In this document: piece after piece, positions 51,775 through 63,916 of the stretch
How positions within the stretch are numbered: the stretch's first letter is position 1
Layout of the letters: each line of letters starts with the position of its first letter
Assembly (NCBI GenBank): GCA_018340805.1
Contig: JACMZG010001870.1
Coordinates: 18,789,965 to 18,853,964, forward strand
Direction of reading: 5' to 3'
Length of the DNA stretch: 64,000 nt
Source: Microvelia longipes
Taxonomy: Eukaryota; Arthropoda; Insecta; Hemiptera; Veliidae
The notes under the pieces: generated by a model
What the model was told of the DNA's origin: nothing
What the model saw: the letters and a program-made list of their open reading frames with translations, nothing else
The model's database searches: none
Program-made: the position numbers and the translations under genes

Positions 51775-52095
51775 CTTTTCTTTACCTACTACCGTAGAAA
51801 TAAGGAAACTTGTTATGTTTATCCTAAAAATCCGGAACAGAGGTTTCTTTATAATTATTCGTTTTAGGCATTTTATGACGTTCTGGATGGTGTTCATCAT
51901 GTTACCTGTCTGTGTCTCACATGGTATTTGTGCTAGAAAGTTGAACTTTCTAGCACAAAAATCAAACTTTAGGCCTGTAGTTGTGTTGCTCGAAAGATAA
52001 TATTTTTTAGACTAGGATAATCTATTTTGCTGAGTCATTAAAACATTTGACCAATCAAGACAAAAAATACACAACAGAAGTTAGGCTACTTTTAG
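51775..52095 (-). repeat. Family A repeat fragment (minus orientation)
   Basis: TTTCTTTACCTACTACCGTA, GTTACCTGTCTGTGTCTCAC and CTTTAGGCCTGTAGTTGTGT are reverse-complement family A blocks. Confidence 0.55.
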
Positions 52096-53575
52096 TTTGT
52101 AAGTTATTGACGAACATACATATCCATTGGTGCGACACTTAAAATTGTATGAAACCGTTAATTTACATCTGTCAAAATTATGACGTCATGATATGGAGAT
52201 AAAAATTTTGATTCCCGCTATAAAAACACCCTGTCCTTATTTCACATAAATCCATTTTTATCATTAGAAAGTGACATTTGTATTAAAGGCATCTAGGATA
52301 AAAATTTGCTCAATTATTCTAAAAATATAATTGTGTAAGAACATACTCTTGCTAATAGGACTATGTTTATAAAATAAAGGAATTTCTAATCCGTTTTATT
52401 TTCATTTTATAGAAAATCTTTTACTATTAAAATATCTTAAGCATGGTGAGTAAAATCTGATACTGCACTGCTTCTGCTCATTATAAGCTCTGTCAAAATA
52501 TTTAGGAGCCTACAATGGAAACAGGATTTGTGATTTACGTTGAAATCTAATTTTAAAATAGTGGCTATACTTTAGGTCCAAAATAACGTTAAAACAGGAC
52601 TTTTTGTAATTTTAATTATCAGAGCACAAGCAAGCATATTTTGATATAGAGCTGGATTGGTTTATATTTACGTGTTTAACATCTTGTCTGGTAGAAGGCC
52701 TTTGATATAATTTTTTTGCTTTATATGATATAATTTACTTGCAAACTTTCATTTAAGTTTCCATATTCTCTCCTCCAGATCTACTTCCGTTATTCGCAGG
52801 TAAAATCATATTACCGTAATGACAATCCTATATCATTTGGTAACCATTTAAAGCTGTTTTCTATTTACAATTGCGCTTGTTCAAACTTACAGTACACGTT
52901 ATGTTATGTGCACATGGTTTGGATTTTACAACCTTCATGAATGAAAAGGGCTAATCAGAAGGATTTCCTTAATAGAATTCTTTTTATCCTACTCAGGGTT
53001 TTTTGGTTCCCATTGGGCGTTAACAGGTACTAGACTAAAGGTCATTGATACCTTAATTTTTGGCACCCAAATACAATCAGTTTTTAGGGCTTTTCAACTA
53101 CTCCGGACACCTATCCTCACCCAAGTCTGGCGCCCTACTTCCTAAAATTTTTACCTTTTTTTACAATTCCATAGACCAAAATCAGTTAAAAATGTCATTC
53201 AAAGATGTGTTTACGATTAACTGACGCCTGACTTATTCAAAGCTAAGTTACTTAAATATGGCATTGTATAGTCTAAAACTATTTTTTAAGCATTTTAACT
53301 TCTTTAATGTTGACAAATTAGCGCTATTATTTATGGCATATTTATATGGTATTGTTTGTACATGATTACTTGTAAACCAAAATTATTGGATAGCTTCGCT
53401 AATTTTTTTTCCGGTTATAGATCTATTTGAGATTACACAAATTTCTGTAGTATTAATATTGACGCTTTGGTGGACACTTTTCCATGAATGTTTTGATTTT
53501 AATAACATAATTTTCATTTTTGTAGAATAATTTGATGCCTTAATTTTTTAATCCTAACAGTGTTAAGCCAGTATA
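52096..53575. other. Gene-free stretch
   Basis: AT-rich. No exon, RNA gene or repeat boundary that I can support. Confidence 0.4.
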
Positions 53576-53866
53576 AATTGACACAATATGATTTTTTGAG
53601 AGACTAATTAAGACTAAGATCTGGAAGAGCTAAATTAAGTTAGAAATTTCGCTCTTGCTAAGAACCAGTCAAGCTCTATCGACGACTTAAATAGACGGAA
53701 CGAAACAAAGCGGTCATAACATAATAGGGTCATAAATAACGACAAATGTCCATTTATGGACATTTCCAACTGTAGAATTTAAAACTCCTTCGTGTCTTGC
53801 ACTATTACATTGTGTCAACTATTACTTTTTGCATTACTCCTTAGTGCCAAATGGTACATAATTATT
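53576..53866. repeat. Family C dispersed repeat, copy 3
   Basis: TTGACACAATATGATTTTTT at the left; ATTGTGTCAACTATTACTTT and CAAATGGTACATAATTATTT at the right. Confidence 0.5.
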
Positions 53867-54478
53867 TGGTTGTCAAATTTTATGTTAACTTTGTTGGATA
53901 TTTTTTTGCGATAATATCACAGTGATTTGTTATTTAAATATACATTTTACATAAGTTAGTCCCTAATATACTAAATGTGGAAAAAGTAAGGCGTCTTTTT
54001 AATAGCTGTGTTTATTTTAAATGCATTTTAAATCAGATTCAAAATGAGACTAATAACTATATTTTGTAGTATTTGGTGTTGATTTTCGATTTAATGGTTT
54101 TAGACTAACATACATTTTGTTGTTGTCATGCATGGCAGATTGTCGTATTAGTAGTTTTGTAACTGGCATACTGCCAGAATATAAGCAAACATCCAAATGT
54201 ACATAAAGTAAGCGAATTGTATTGTGTTTACATAAAGTTATATATGTCAAATTATAAAACTGTAACTGATGATAATAATTTAATGAAACTTCGTTCATAT
54301 ATTTAGCTTACATTGTTGAATGTGCGAATTTAATTTAAAACCAATACTTTTCAAATGTTAAGTGGATTTTTGCCGACTCATTATTGCAGAGGAATTATGT
54401 CATACAATCGCATAAAGCTTCAGGACATTAAAGGTCGATCTTCGAACATAGTTTCATTCAAAACAGGAAAATCGAGAA

Positions 54479-54510
54479 CCACTCAAAATCTCTTTTGAGA
54501 TTTTGAGTGG
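54479..54510. repeat. Perfect 14-bp hairpin
   Basis: CCACTCAAAATCTC, loop TTTT, GAGATTTTGAGTGG. It abuts the left end of the element at 54518. Confidence 0.9.
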
Positions 54511-54517
54511 GACAATA

Positions 54518-55510
54518 AAGGTGCATTCACAATACTGCGGTAGCGATGCGTCTGTCCGTTGCGTGTGGTGACAGCTCAAATTCCAGCCAATGTAATCGTA
54601 TGGGACGTTCTTAAACAGCTTGCTGTAGCGTGGCGGAAAATGGCAATTTTCGCAAACCGACTAAACCCGCACAAATGATACAGTGATAAGCATTTGATTA
54701 ATTTAGAATCACCTTAGGGACCTGACGCGAAAGAAACCTTTCCATTTTCAAAGTTTTGGAATTTTTCTTACCACCTCTTCCGATTTAGACAAAATACTTT
54801 TGTTTGGTTTGGGTTTTGATTTTTGCTGTGCTTAAAGTCCTTTTTTTCCTCTTTCGTCCTTATTTTAACGAAAGAGTTATTTTTTTATCTAAAAATGAAT
54901 ATTATCTTGTTATTAAAACTCAAAGAGACTAATACTGTTTTAGTCTCTTTGTTAAAACTCAATATTGTTTTTTTAATACTTTTGTTTGTGCTGTGTCTTT
55001 TTAAAGTGTTTAATTTTTCATTTTAGCTTTTATTAGATGATTTTTTATAATTCTATTTTTAAATCAAATTCTTTTCTTAATATTTTCCGTGTTCGTCAAT
55101 TTGAATGGTTTAGTAATATTATCTCATCAGTTTTTTTATGTTAATGTAATTGTTCTTTAATGTGATGCATTATTTCTATTTTTTGGTTTTACTGCCTAAA
55201 TAGTATTTAAGCAGTAGATCCTGGAGTTTAAATGTTTTTTAAAAACAAGACTATTTATTACGTTTTATAACTAGTACATTAAAATATAATAAACTAAACA
55301 AGATAATACTTCGCCGTTTGATCGGGTCAGTTGATAAATATTTGAACTTAGACCATATGAAATTTTAAATAAGAAAAAATAATTTGAACAAGAAGAAGAA
55401 CTATCAGCCCCATTATCATCAGACATGATTAAATAAATTAAATATTTGATATAATGAAAAAAATCATTATATTTATACGCATCGCTACCGCAGTATTGTG
55501 AATGCATCTT
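54518..55510. mobile_element. Transposon-like element with 33-bp terminal inverted repeats
   Basis: The left terminus AAGGTGCATTCACAATACTG (54518 on, continuing CGGTAGCGATGCG) is repeated inverted at 55478-55510 with one difference visible (AAGATGC). The 993-bp interior is T-rich with no recognisable transposase. The target duplication is unclear. Confidence 0.8.
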
Positions 55511-55599
55511 ACCTCATTTTTTGTATATTTTATTTCGTAAAATTTTGGCTTCCTTTTGGTAAATTCTTCTATCTTTGATTTTGTTTCCGTTCTTTCAGG

Positions 55600-57450
55600 T
55601 TCCGATGTTGTCGAGACAGTAACTGATAGGATTTATTGCTGTGATACAGAATCTAATTCACTATATACACACCAATAGTTCCTTCGGTTCTTGCCTCATC
55701 ACTCTATTTCTTTCGAAGAATTCGAAAGATTTAATAAAACAAAAACGATTGCTCTCAATCGTTTTTGATAGTCTTCAAAATCTTCTTCCGTGCTTCAAAA
55801 GTTCTTATTGTTCAATTGATAGTCTTCTTTGAATTTAATCTAGTCCAAATATCCTCATGTTATTGTCAGGATCTCTTCTTTGGTGATCGTATTAGCTTAG
55901 GATGATTTCAGCCCGGTGATTATAAACAAATCTGAAACACCACTGGAGCGGAAAACACCTTAAGCTTGTTTCACCTTACTAGCTTTACTTTCGTCATTCT
56001 AAAACAATAATTTATTATCAAAATTTTATTTATTTAGTGTGGCTACGATTACCCTTGTTGTCGTCAAATTTGTCAGTGGTATATCTTAGTTGTGTTCTTT
56101 GATAGTTAGTAAGATCTGTCTCATAACCTGTCTCAGTGTTATAAAGAGATATTTAGATGCTAAGCTATCAACTGTATTCAGGTATATACCTAGCTTGATA
56201 TGAGAAGAAGCTATGTCACTATTGGTTATCCTTATCATTTGAATAACATTAAGATATCTCTCTAGAACTGCTACTTCTTTTATGGACTCGTCAAATCTCG
56301 TTTCAGGATTCGTAACAGATGATTATGGGTCGCCTAAGGACGAACTGCACCAGTGTGTACTAAATCAAACACTACTAGGGTAAAGTTCGACACTTGGTAC
56401 AACCTCGACTAAAGATTCTTCATACTAATGTTGTTTTGATCACAAAGGCGTTAAGGAAACTCAAGCTGTGATATAAGAAAATCACTATTTCACTAGCTTG
56501 AGACACCCGACTCCTTAGAATCTAAGGTTTATTTACGTATATGAGATTGATCTCGCCGTTGACAGTAATAATTTTATAATGGAAAATGGACGTAATACCA
56601 TTTTTTAACTGTATATCTTGAATGTTTCATGAATAAGTATTTACATATTATTAATACTATTTCAGGTTTGATCAATAATAATAATAAACTTAACAAGAGC
56701 TATTACTAATTATATCTTAGAAAATTGATAATTGGTTGTAAAGCTTATACCCAAAAAGATATGATGAGTACATTTATTTAATTTTAAATGCAATTATCTA
56801 TCAACTTCTGGTTAGTCAACTAAAATTATTCAAGTTCTTATTCTCATTGTTGACACTAAATACTACTTAAAAATAAACTACATGATGTATTAAAGCAGTA
56901 GCGCACCTTGGGGTAGGGGCTTTCGGAACCTCCCCTTTTTCTTTAAAAAAAAATTAAAACAATTGTTGTTATCAATTATATCAAAGTATAAAACCTTAAT
57001 TTAACCTAAACAATTAATACTTTTTATTGCAATGTCGAAGTTCAATCTTAGTTACCTAAGTTAGTCTCGTAGATCAGGGTTGTTTCTGCTTTCGTTGTAG
57101 GTCGTATAATAAGGTACTGACTGGTAGGACTTATTGCTGTGATACGAATTCATAGTCACCATATACACACCAATAGTTCCTTCAGCCCCTATCCTTTGAA
57201 ATTAGAAGAAAAAGAAGAAAACTTACTGTAGCCAAGGACGAACTGAACCCAGTGGTGTAATGAGTAAAGCCACTACTAGGGTGAAGTTCGACATTTGGTT
57301 TCAGTTACTTTACAATTTATTTTGAAGTTTTGTTTGGCCGAGTTTAATCAAACGGGTTAAGGAAAGTCAAGCTGTGATATATTTAATTAATAATTGAAAC
57401 TATTTCACTAGCCTGATGTCCCAAACTCCTTTGATTTACCTTCTCTTTTT
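55600..57450. repeat. Two diverged direct copies of a ~0.4-0.9 kb module
   Basis: Copy 1 (about 55615-56525) and copy 2 (about 57110-57440) share, in order: TTATTGCTGTGATAC, ATATACACACCAATAGTTCC, AAGGACGAACTG, CACTACTAGGG, AAGTTCGACA, GTTAAGGAAA, TCAAGCTGTGATAT and CTATTTCACTAGC. The origin is unknown and no long ORF is conserved. Confidence 0.65.
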
Positions 57451-57739
57451 GCTATAAATGATTCTCACTTAAAACTTCGTTGTTTCGGTTTGATTGAATG
57501 CCCTAACCCATTCTGCTTTGCTGACCTAGCTTTATGGCATATTTTATCAACCAAAGAGTTAGATCACCAAAGAAGAATAAGCTAGAGATGTTCTTCAAAA
57601 AAGATGCCTCACACCTAAGATGATTAAGGTCGCTTTCCTGGTCCTTCCTTTTGATTAAAAATCTTGATCTTGTTTTCACCAATTCAATAGACAAGTGTAC
57701 AATCTAGTCACGAAATTCTGATAATGGAACCGTGGCTAA

Positions 57740-58060
57740 ATTGACACTAATCGATCGAAATGCTGACACTTGATAGCTTTTAAGGGATAATGTGATGATG
57801 TAATTCGTCGGAGATAAGATGATGGCTTTGGTTGGATGATTTCTGTCGTTGGAGATAGGATGAAAGTCACCCGGTGTAGAAACTATTATCTAAACCAGAG
57901 CGATATTCATCCATACTTTACGACCTATATCTTGCTCGTCTCCTAGCATCATTTGTCTAAATGTGTAGAGATGATGTAGGTATTGCTATAAAAGAATAGG
58001 ACGAATCTTACCCGGTGTAGAAATGTATCATCTACATACCGAGCAATATTCGGCCCACGC
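57740..58060. repeat. Short direct repeat
   Basis: ACCCGGTGTAGAAA, then TATCATCTA- or TATTATCTA-type, CCGAGCAATATTC- or CAGAGCGATATTC-type blocks occur at about 57870-57912 and 58008-58052. Confidence 0.55.
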
Positions 58061-58888
58061 TAATAAGCCATTTTGTATGTGAAGAATAAGCTATCGTCAA
58101 TACTTTCTGTCTTCGGACCAGTTTTAGCTCAACGCCGTCGTTCATTCATGTTTATACGGCGGACCCTTTGAGCTAATTTATTTATTTATACTTTTATAAA
58201 CAATTTGAAAAATCTTTTTGATTGATACTTGTCGATTTTTTATAATGTAGAAAAAATGGTATTCACGCCCAATAAGTCGCTTCACGCGAAATCAAATTTT
58301 TAATTACATTATTGGTAACTATTACCTAAATATAGCAATAGCGATACCACTTTTAGGGTCATTTAAAAGTCAAATAGGAGCATACCATAAGAGATTTTGT
58401 TTTAAAAACCACAGTAAATACTAAAAAATTTTATTCAAGTTAATGTTCTGTTCACCAACCTTTTGCTTTACATTCATTAGGTTTAAAAATCACTATAACG
58501 CATAATTTTTGAAATTTTAGTTAGACAATACCGTAATAAACTGATTTTGATGTAAAATTTCTTAGGATATAATTTAAATTCCAAAACAGTATAATCAGTA
58601 TGGTAAGCTCTGATGACACTTTTTTAAGCCTCCCAAAAGTGATATTACATGTACAAGTAACCAAAATATTATACACAAAAAAGCAAAAGAGACTTATTCC
58701 TACCTTTTAATGATATCCACTTAACTAGGGCTTTGTTTTGCTATTTAAAGCCTTTATAATTATTGTGAATCAAATAATAAGTAAGAGTAAATTGAAATGT
58801 TCCCTCGAGTTTCACAGAAGTATTCTGTGTATTTGCTTTACGCTAAAGTCACATGAGCTCGTATAATATTTTGTTACACTTATCATAT

Positions 58889-59103
58889 CAATTTAATTTA
58901 AGGCTAAGTTAAAGACATCTCTTGCTCAATACAATTTAATTTAAGGCTAAATTAAAGACATCTCTTGCTCAATACAATTTAATTTAAGGCTAAGTTAGAG
59001 ACATCTCTTGCTCAATAAAATTAAATTTAAGGTTAAATTTAAGACATCTCTTGCTCAATACAATTTAATTTAAGGCTAAGATAAAGACATCTCTTGCTCA
59101 ATA
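58889..59103. repeat. Tandem repeat, five units of 43 bp
   Basis: Unit CAATTTAATTTAAGGCTAAG followed by TTAAAGACATCTCTTGCTCA and ATA. Five consecutive copies with few substitutions; GACATCTCTTGCTCAATA is invariant. Confidence 0.95.
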
Positions 59104-59399
59104 CAATTATTTATTGGCCAATAAGCATGATCGACTCCTAAATTTTGCCATAAACATATGGAATTTATTTATTTATATAATTGCAAATAAAACCAAAAAC
59201 ATTTGTTTGTCAAAAGTACTTAGGACCTTATAATGGATGTATTTTCCCAATATATCTAATACATATTCATGTTTCATAATGAAACATATTCATGATTAGC
59301 ATAATATACTAATTAAAACAAAAACGATAAAATAGGCTTTGTATTGAGAGAAATTCAATTATTGTTTTAATTCAAATAATTAATTATTTTAAGTAAAAT

Positions 59400-59429
59400 A
59401 ATTATAACACGGTATACCGTGTTATAATT
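59400..59429. repeat. Perfect 30-bp palindrome
   Basis: AATTATAACACGGTA followed by its exact reverse complement TACCGTGTTATAATT. No spacer. Confidence 0.95.
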
Positions 59430-59612
59430 TAAATTAGTTATAACTCAATAATTATAAATATCATATTATTAAACTAAATTAATTTAAGAATTCAAATTTG
59501 TTTGATTTGCTTATTTAAGTTTCAGCAATGTACTTAAACAAATATTTGATCGAAAAATATTAACGTAATATAACTTACTGCGAAAATCCAGGGGCTTAGT
59601 ATCCTATGAAGT

Positions 59613-59637
59613 CCGAAGTACTGCATATGTACTTCGG
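59613..59637. repeat. 9-bp hairpin
   Basis: CCGAAGTAC, loop TGCATAT, GTACTTCGG. Part of it is repeated directly after (AGTACTGCATATGTAC). Confidence 0.7.
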
Positions 59638-60119
59638 AGTACTGCATATGTACCTCTATGTTGCTACACTGACTTTTACTGAAGGACTGACTTGACCAAC
59701 CCCTCCCCCAGTACCCTTATATACTTGTTGGTTAAGTACCGTCGACCAATCAGAGGCTCTTATTTACAGCCCTTTAGTACTTTCCAGTCCACCAAATTTT
59801 CCAAAATCAATATCCTACACTTCCCTCCATTAATTTATTTTGATTACAATTAATTATATTATATTTTCTTTGTTTTTTACTTTTCATTTATACTGTAAAT
59901 AAATAGAAAAATTATGTAGAAAATTTGAATTTTGTAGTCCCCATGACCCTTATAAATTATTTTTCAATCCTTTTAGTATTTTAAGCCTGTTAGTAGTTAT
60001 ATAAAATTTATTATTTTAAAAAAACTTTAGTTATTTTTATAAAAAAAATGCAGGATAGTAACCATTAGTTTTTACTAATTTGCGATGCGGGTCAATTTTA
60101 TTTTTCTGATTTTTTTCGA

Positions 60120-60530
60120 GGAGGGGGGGGGGGGGATCAAGTGACCTGTTTGACTCCCCCCTTTCGGACGCCATTCACAAATTCACCTAGTAATGCGGCA
60201 TTCACAAATGCTTTGATATCATTAGAAATATTATGGATACATTTACTACCTATGATGTACATTTGTACATGTAAATTATGTAACGGTAGATAGACATTTC
60301 ATAGGGGGGGGCAATACTGCATTCACAAATGCTTTGATACATAAAGAAATTTTAAGGATAAATTCATTACCTATGATGTACATTTGTGCATCATGCAATG
60401 TAAATTATGTAACGGTAGATAGACATACCATGGGGGGGGGGGGGTACTGCATTCAAAACGCTTTGATATCATATAGAAATTTTATGGATCTATTCACTAC
60501 CTATGATGTACATTTGTGTCAAAGTGCATC
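60120..60530. repeat. Tandem repeat of ~120-bp units separated by poly-G runs
   Basis: TGCATTCACAAATGCTTTGA, ACCTATGATGTACATTTGT and AATTATGTAACGGTAGATAG recur two to three times. The units are preceded or separated by G runs of 7-13 bases at about 60122, 60304 and 60433. Confidence 0.85.
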
Positions 60531-60554
60531 TCGATCAGTTAAATTTTCGATTTT

Positions 60555-61115
60555 TATCGAATTGTAAACTTTTGATGACTCAGCAAATAGTTTATTATCA
60601 TCTAAAACTATTATCTTCCAGTCAGCACACATATATACCCTGATTTCCGTGCCTAGATTTAACTCTCTCCAGTGAACACAGCAGAAGTTATGCTTGAAAT
60701 AGACAGACAGTATGATAAAAAGAATACTTTTCCTATATACCTATAACAATAGGTGAGGAAAAGTAAAAAAAATTAAATTAAAATTTGGCACGATTGGATT
60801 CATGTAATAAATAAATAAAATAATAATAAGTATATTAAGTTTCATTTCATTGCGGCTAATATATCTAATAGTGTCACGTCACTTAAGCACCAACAACAGG
60901 CCAAGTGGTACTTGTTTGTTATCCTAGTCTAAAAAATATCACCTTCCGAGCACCACAACTAGACCTAAAGTCTGATTTTTGTGCCAAATCTCAACTCTCT
61001 CGCATAAACACAGAAGGGTTATGCGTATCACAGACACACACACAGCATGATCAAAATCACGTGGAACGTTATGAAATCGCCTGAAACGGATAATTATGAT
61101 GAAACCTTGAACTTC
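60555..61115 (+). repeat. Family A fragments
   Basis: A 3' end (CTATATACCTATAACAATAG then GTGAGGAAAAGTAAAA at about 60730-60770) and a second piece with CACAACTAGACCTAAAGTCT and CCTGAAACGGATAATTATGA (60955-61115). Confidence 0.55.
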
Positions 61116-61371
61116 ATCGGAAAAATAAATTTATCGTAAATTTTTTACGGGTCATATTAAACATTTAAATGCATCGAGAACTGTGCTAGTCATTAGTTGT
61201 TTTGACGGAGATTTTGTGGTATAGACTCACCATGATGTTTAATAAAAAAACACACTCTTGAATTAAAAACATTTATATATTGTCTACCAAAAAATGATAA
61301 CTGACCGATTTACTTTACGTCATCATCAGAGCTCTTTATAGACTATTTATAAACTATCAGTTTATTCAGTT

Positions 61372-61667
61372 ATTAATTTGTCATCAAAACTTTATAACTC
61401 CCTTCCAAAAGAAATAAAAGCTTGTGACTCATATGAAAAATTCAAGCCAGCAGTAACCAAATTTTTAAAAGAAAATGGATTTTACTCTGTAATGAGTTAA
61501 AAAAAAAGTTTAAATGATTATCTAATAAAAGCCATTTTATTGTTATAGTTTAACATGTATTAATAAGTATTAAGTTATTGCTGTGTTTTAGTTTTGTATT
61601 TGTATGACGTTTGTATCTATTATGTTAGCTTTTGACATAAATTATATTCTATTCTATTCTATTCTAT
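61372..61667 (+). mobile_element. LINE ORF2 C-terminal tail and (ATTCT)n 3' end
   Basis: The frame ending at TAA 61498-61500 reads KLYNSLPKEIKACDSYEKFK, then PAVTKFLKENGFYSVMS. This is the short tail common at the end of non-LTR reverse transcriptase ORFs. An ATTCT run closes the 3' UTR at about 61643-61667. An inverted AGAAT run at about 61690-61712 suggests a second tail in the opposite orientation. Confidence 0.65.
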
Positions 61668-61813
61668 CATCATCAGTCTATAAACAGCTCTGATAGATAG
61701 AATAGAATAGAATACCATTTATTGCTTTTTTTTTAGAGATTAATACAATACATAATATGTAACCATTTATAACATGCAAATCAGTCATGGACTGTGGTTG
61801 CCCAGTAGGGCTC

Positions 61814-61861
61814 TGATAACAGCTCTGATGATGACGTAAAATCGAAACCGGTCAGTTATCA
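61814..61861 (+). ncRNA. Hammerhead-ribozyme-like motif
   Basis: Core CTGATGA at 61825-61831 and GAAA at 61844-61847. Helix III is the self-complementary ACCGGT (61847-61852), followed by C61853 as the cleavage-site nucleotide. Helix I pairs T61824 with A61854, then TGATAAC (61814-61820) with GTTATCA (61855-61861), 7 of 7 pairs. Helix II is weak: only GA/TC (61833-61834 with 61842-61843) pair. One unpaired T follows the core. A diverged inverted copy lies at about 61290-61335 on the minus strand and lacks GAAA. Confidence 0.6.
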
Positions 61862-62079
61862 TTATTATACTATTGTAGTTGACAATATATTAATTGATTT
61901 TAATTCTAGTGTGTTTTTTTTAATAAACATCATGTTGTGCTAGTTACATATGTGGTTGACTAGCACTCAGAACACTTTTTGTGATCTGTTGTTACAAACC
62001 ATTATATCGAATTTTTTCAGGAAGTAACGCTTATGAGGTTGTTTTGGTGTTATAGAAAAATGTTGGTCCTAAACATTTT

Positions 62080-62310
62080 CCAAAACATTCCCTTACCCAC
62101 TACTGTAGATATAAGGGAAAGTTTTTAATTCTTTCTAATCCGAAATCGAAGTTATATCATAGTCATTCGTTTCTGGATGAAAATCTCACATTCTACGAGG
62201 TTTTACCTTGTTCTCTGTCGATTTGTGTGTGTCTCTATGTTAGTGTCGGTGACTCCAACTGTGTTCACTTTAAACAGTTGAAACTTGATACAAAAGACAG
62301 ACTGCCTTGG
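62080..62310 (-). repeat. Family A fragment (minus orientation)
   Basis: CCTTACCCACTACTGTAGAT, CGAAATCGAAGTTATATCAT and GTCTCTATGTTAGTGTCG with ACAGTTGAAACTTGATACAA. Confidence 0.5.
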
Positions 62311-62762
62311 CTCGTTCCCAGAATGTCGCGTTACTTAAGGCCAAAAGGTGGCGTTACTTCGGTCTCGCTACGCTCGACCCCAGCATAAAGTTTTGATTCA
62401 TGTTTTTTTGAGTGATTTAAAACTTGGCTCAAAAAACATGAGGCTTGATGTCCGATTGTGCTCGGAAGACATATTTTAGATCACTATAGCCTGCTTTACG
62501 AAGTCGCAAGTGGTAAATCTATCCGATCATTTCATTTAGATATTGATAGCCATTTTAAAAATGTTTTAAAAATATGACGTTTTACCCCCAAAAAATAAAT
62601 TTACATCACTTATTATAAAATAATCAAATCAATTGCTATAATTTATTTTTAAAGAACCAAAAGTAATAAACTATTAAGTAAAACCGCTGGCATTTCCAAG
62701 GCTTTCGTGAAAATAGTTGTCTAATGTAATAATTTATTGGTGTGGTACTTAAAATTATAAGT

Positions 62763-63622
62763 TAAAAAATCGGGTACGGAGTACCTCGGAACTTTTCTTT
62801 ATCACATCGGATTCGCTACGCTCATCCTCCCTACTTTAGACTCACTTCGCTTGTCCTCAGAATAAACAATTCGCCAAATTTATACTAAAATATAAGCCAA
62901 GCTAGTCTTTGCTTGTCCACACAGAGTAAATACATCCGTTTCGTTCCCAACGGTCGCCTAACCCGGCACTGAATACTCTCGATGCTGCTTAACTTTTGTA
63001 ATCCTACAAAAATCATTGATGTACTTGTATTAAAACGAAACTTGGTGCACTTATTTATTATGTAAAGGTATCAAATTTCAACTTAATTTGATTATTTTGG
63101 AATTTAAAAAAAAATATAAAACACTTACACAAGTTTTTCGATATAAACTCAACTAATGCTGATTGATTATTCGTATTCGTAATTCGTATTGATTATTAAA
63201 CTCAACTAATGCTGATAATGAGATGAAACTTGGCACATATGTTAGTTCGATACATGGCTACATGCGGGTTAAATCTCAATCTGATCATCGCATCAGTTTG
63301 CCGCGTTATTTGCATTTTTGACATTTTTGTTGTGTCATTTTTGCGGGTTAATGACGTCATAAAAAATATATTTTCCGGATAGCACAACTAGACCTATAGA
63401 CTTGTTTTTGTGCAAAGTTTTAACTCTCCAGCATTAATACACTGGTAGCCACGATGATAACAGTCACACACTCACATACAGACTTACAACTTTGTGAAAA
63501 CCACATAAAAGGCCTTATAAACACCTAAAACGGATAATTCTGGTTACATCCCGGTTTCGGAATATTTTGCAAACACACTACATTTTCCTATATACCTTCG
63601 GTATAAATAAGGAAAAGTAAAA
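62763..63622 (+). repeat. Family A repeat, full length
   Basis: From AAAATCGGGTACGGAGTACC and TCGGAACTTTTCTTTATCAC to CTATATACCTTCGGTATAAA and TAAGGAAAAGTAAAA. Includes a short internal duplication (GATTATTCGTATTCG / AACTCAACTAATGCTGAT, 63140-63215). Confidence 0.85.
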
Positions 63623-63916
63623 AGTTTGATTAAAAAGGAACGCAGTTAAATAGCTATTTACTGTTATACTTTTTATTTAAAACTTTAAATCAACCTTCAT
63701 ATTTATTGTTACTTAGTAAATAAATCAGGGGTCGAGCGTGGCAAAACTAAAGTAATACTCCTTGAGCTTTGGGGACTTTTGACATTCTTAGAATGAGCAA
63801 AGTTAGCCCAAAGTTATTACACTCTCGACTTTAAAACATTGATTATTGTTAAAACATTGATTGTTTTATTTTGAGTTAAGGCAAAACAAGGCTGTTGTTG
63901 TGAGAAAAAAGACTGT

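Larger units (their letters stand above)
61228..61935. mobile_element. Composite inverted-repeat element carrying a hammerhead-like motif and LINE tails
   Basis: The left end (ATGATGTTTAATAAAAAAAC, CACACTCTTGAATTAAAAAC) is mirrored by the right end (TTTTAATTCTAGTGTG, TTTAATAAACATCATG). Inner repeats TGATAACTGACCG and ACGTCATCATCAGAGC are also mirrored. It is interrupted by a LINE 3' end. The layout fits inverted Penelope-like terminal repeats, but no Penelope coding sequence is present. Confidence 0.6.
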
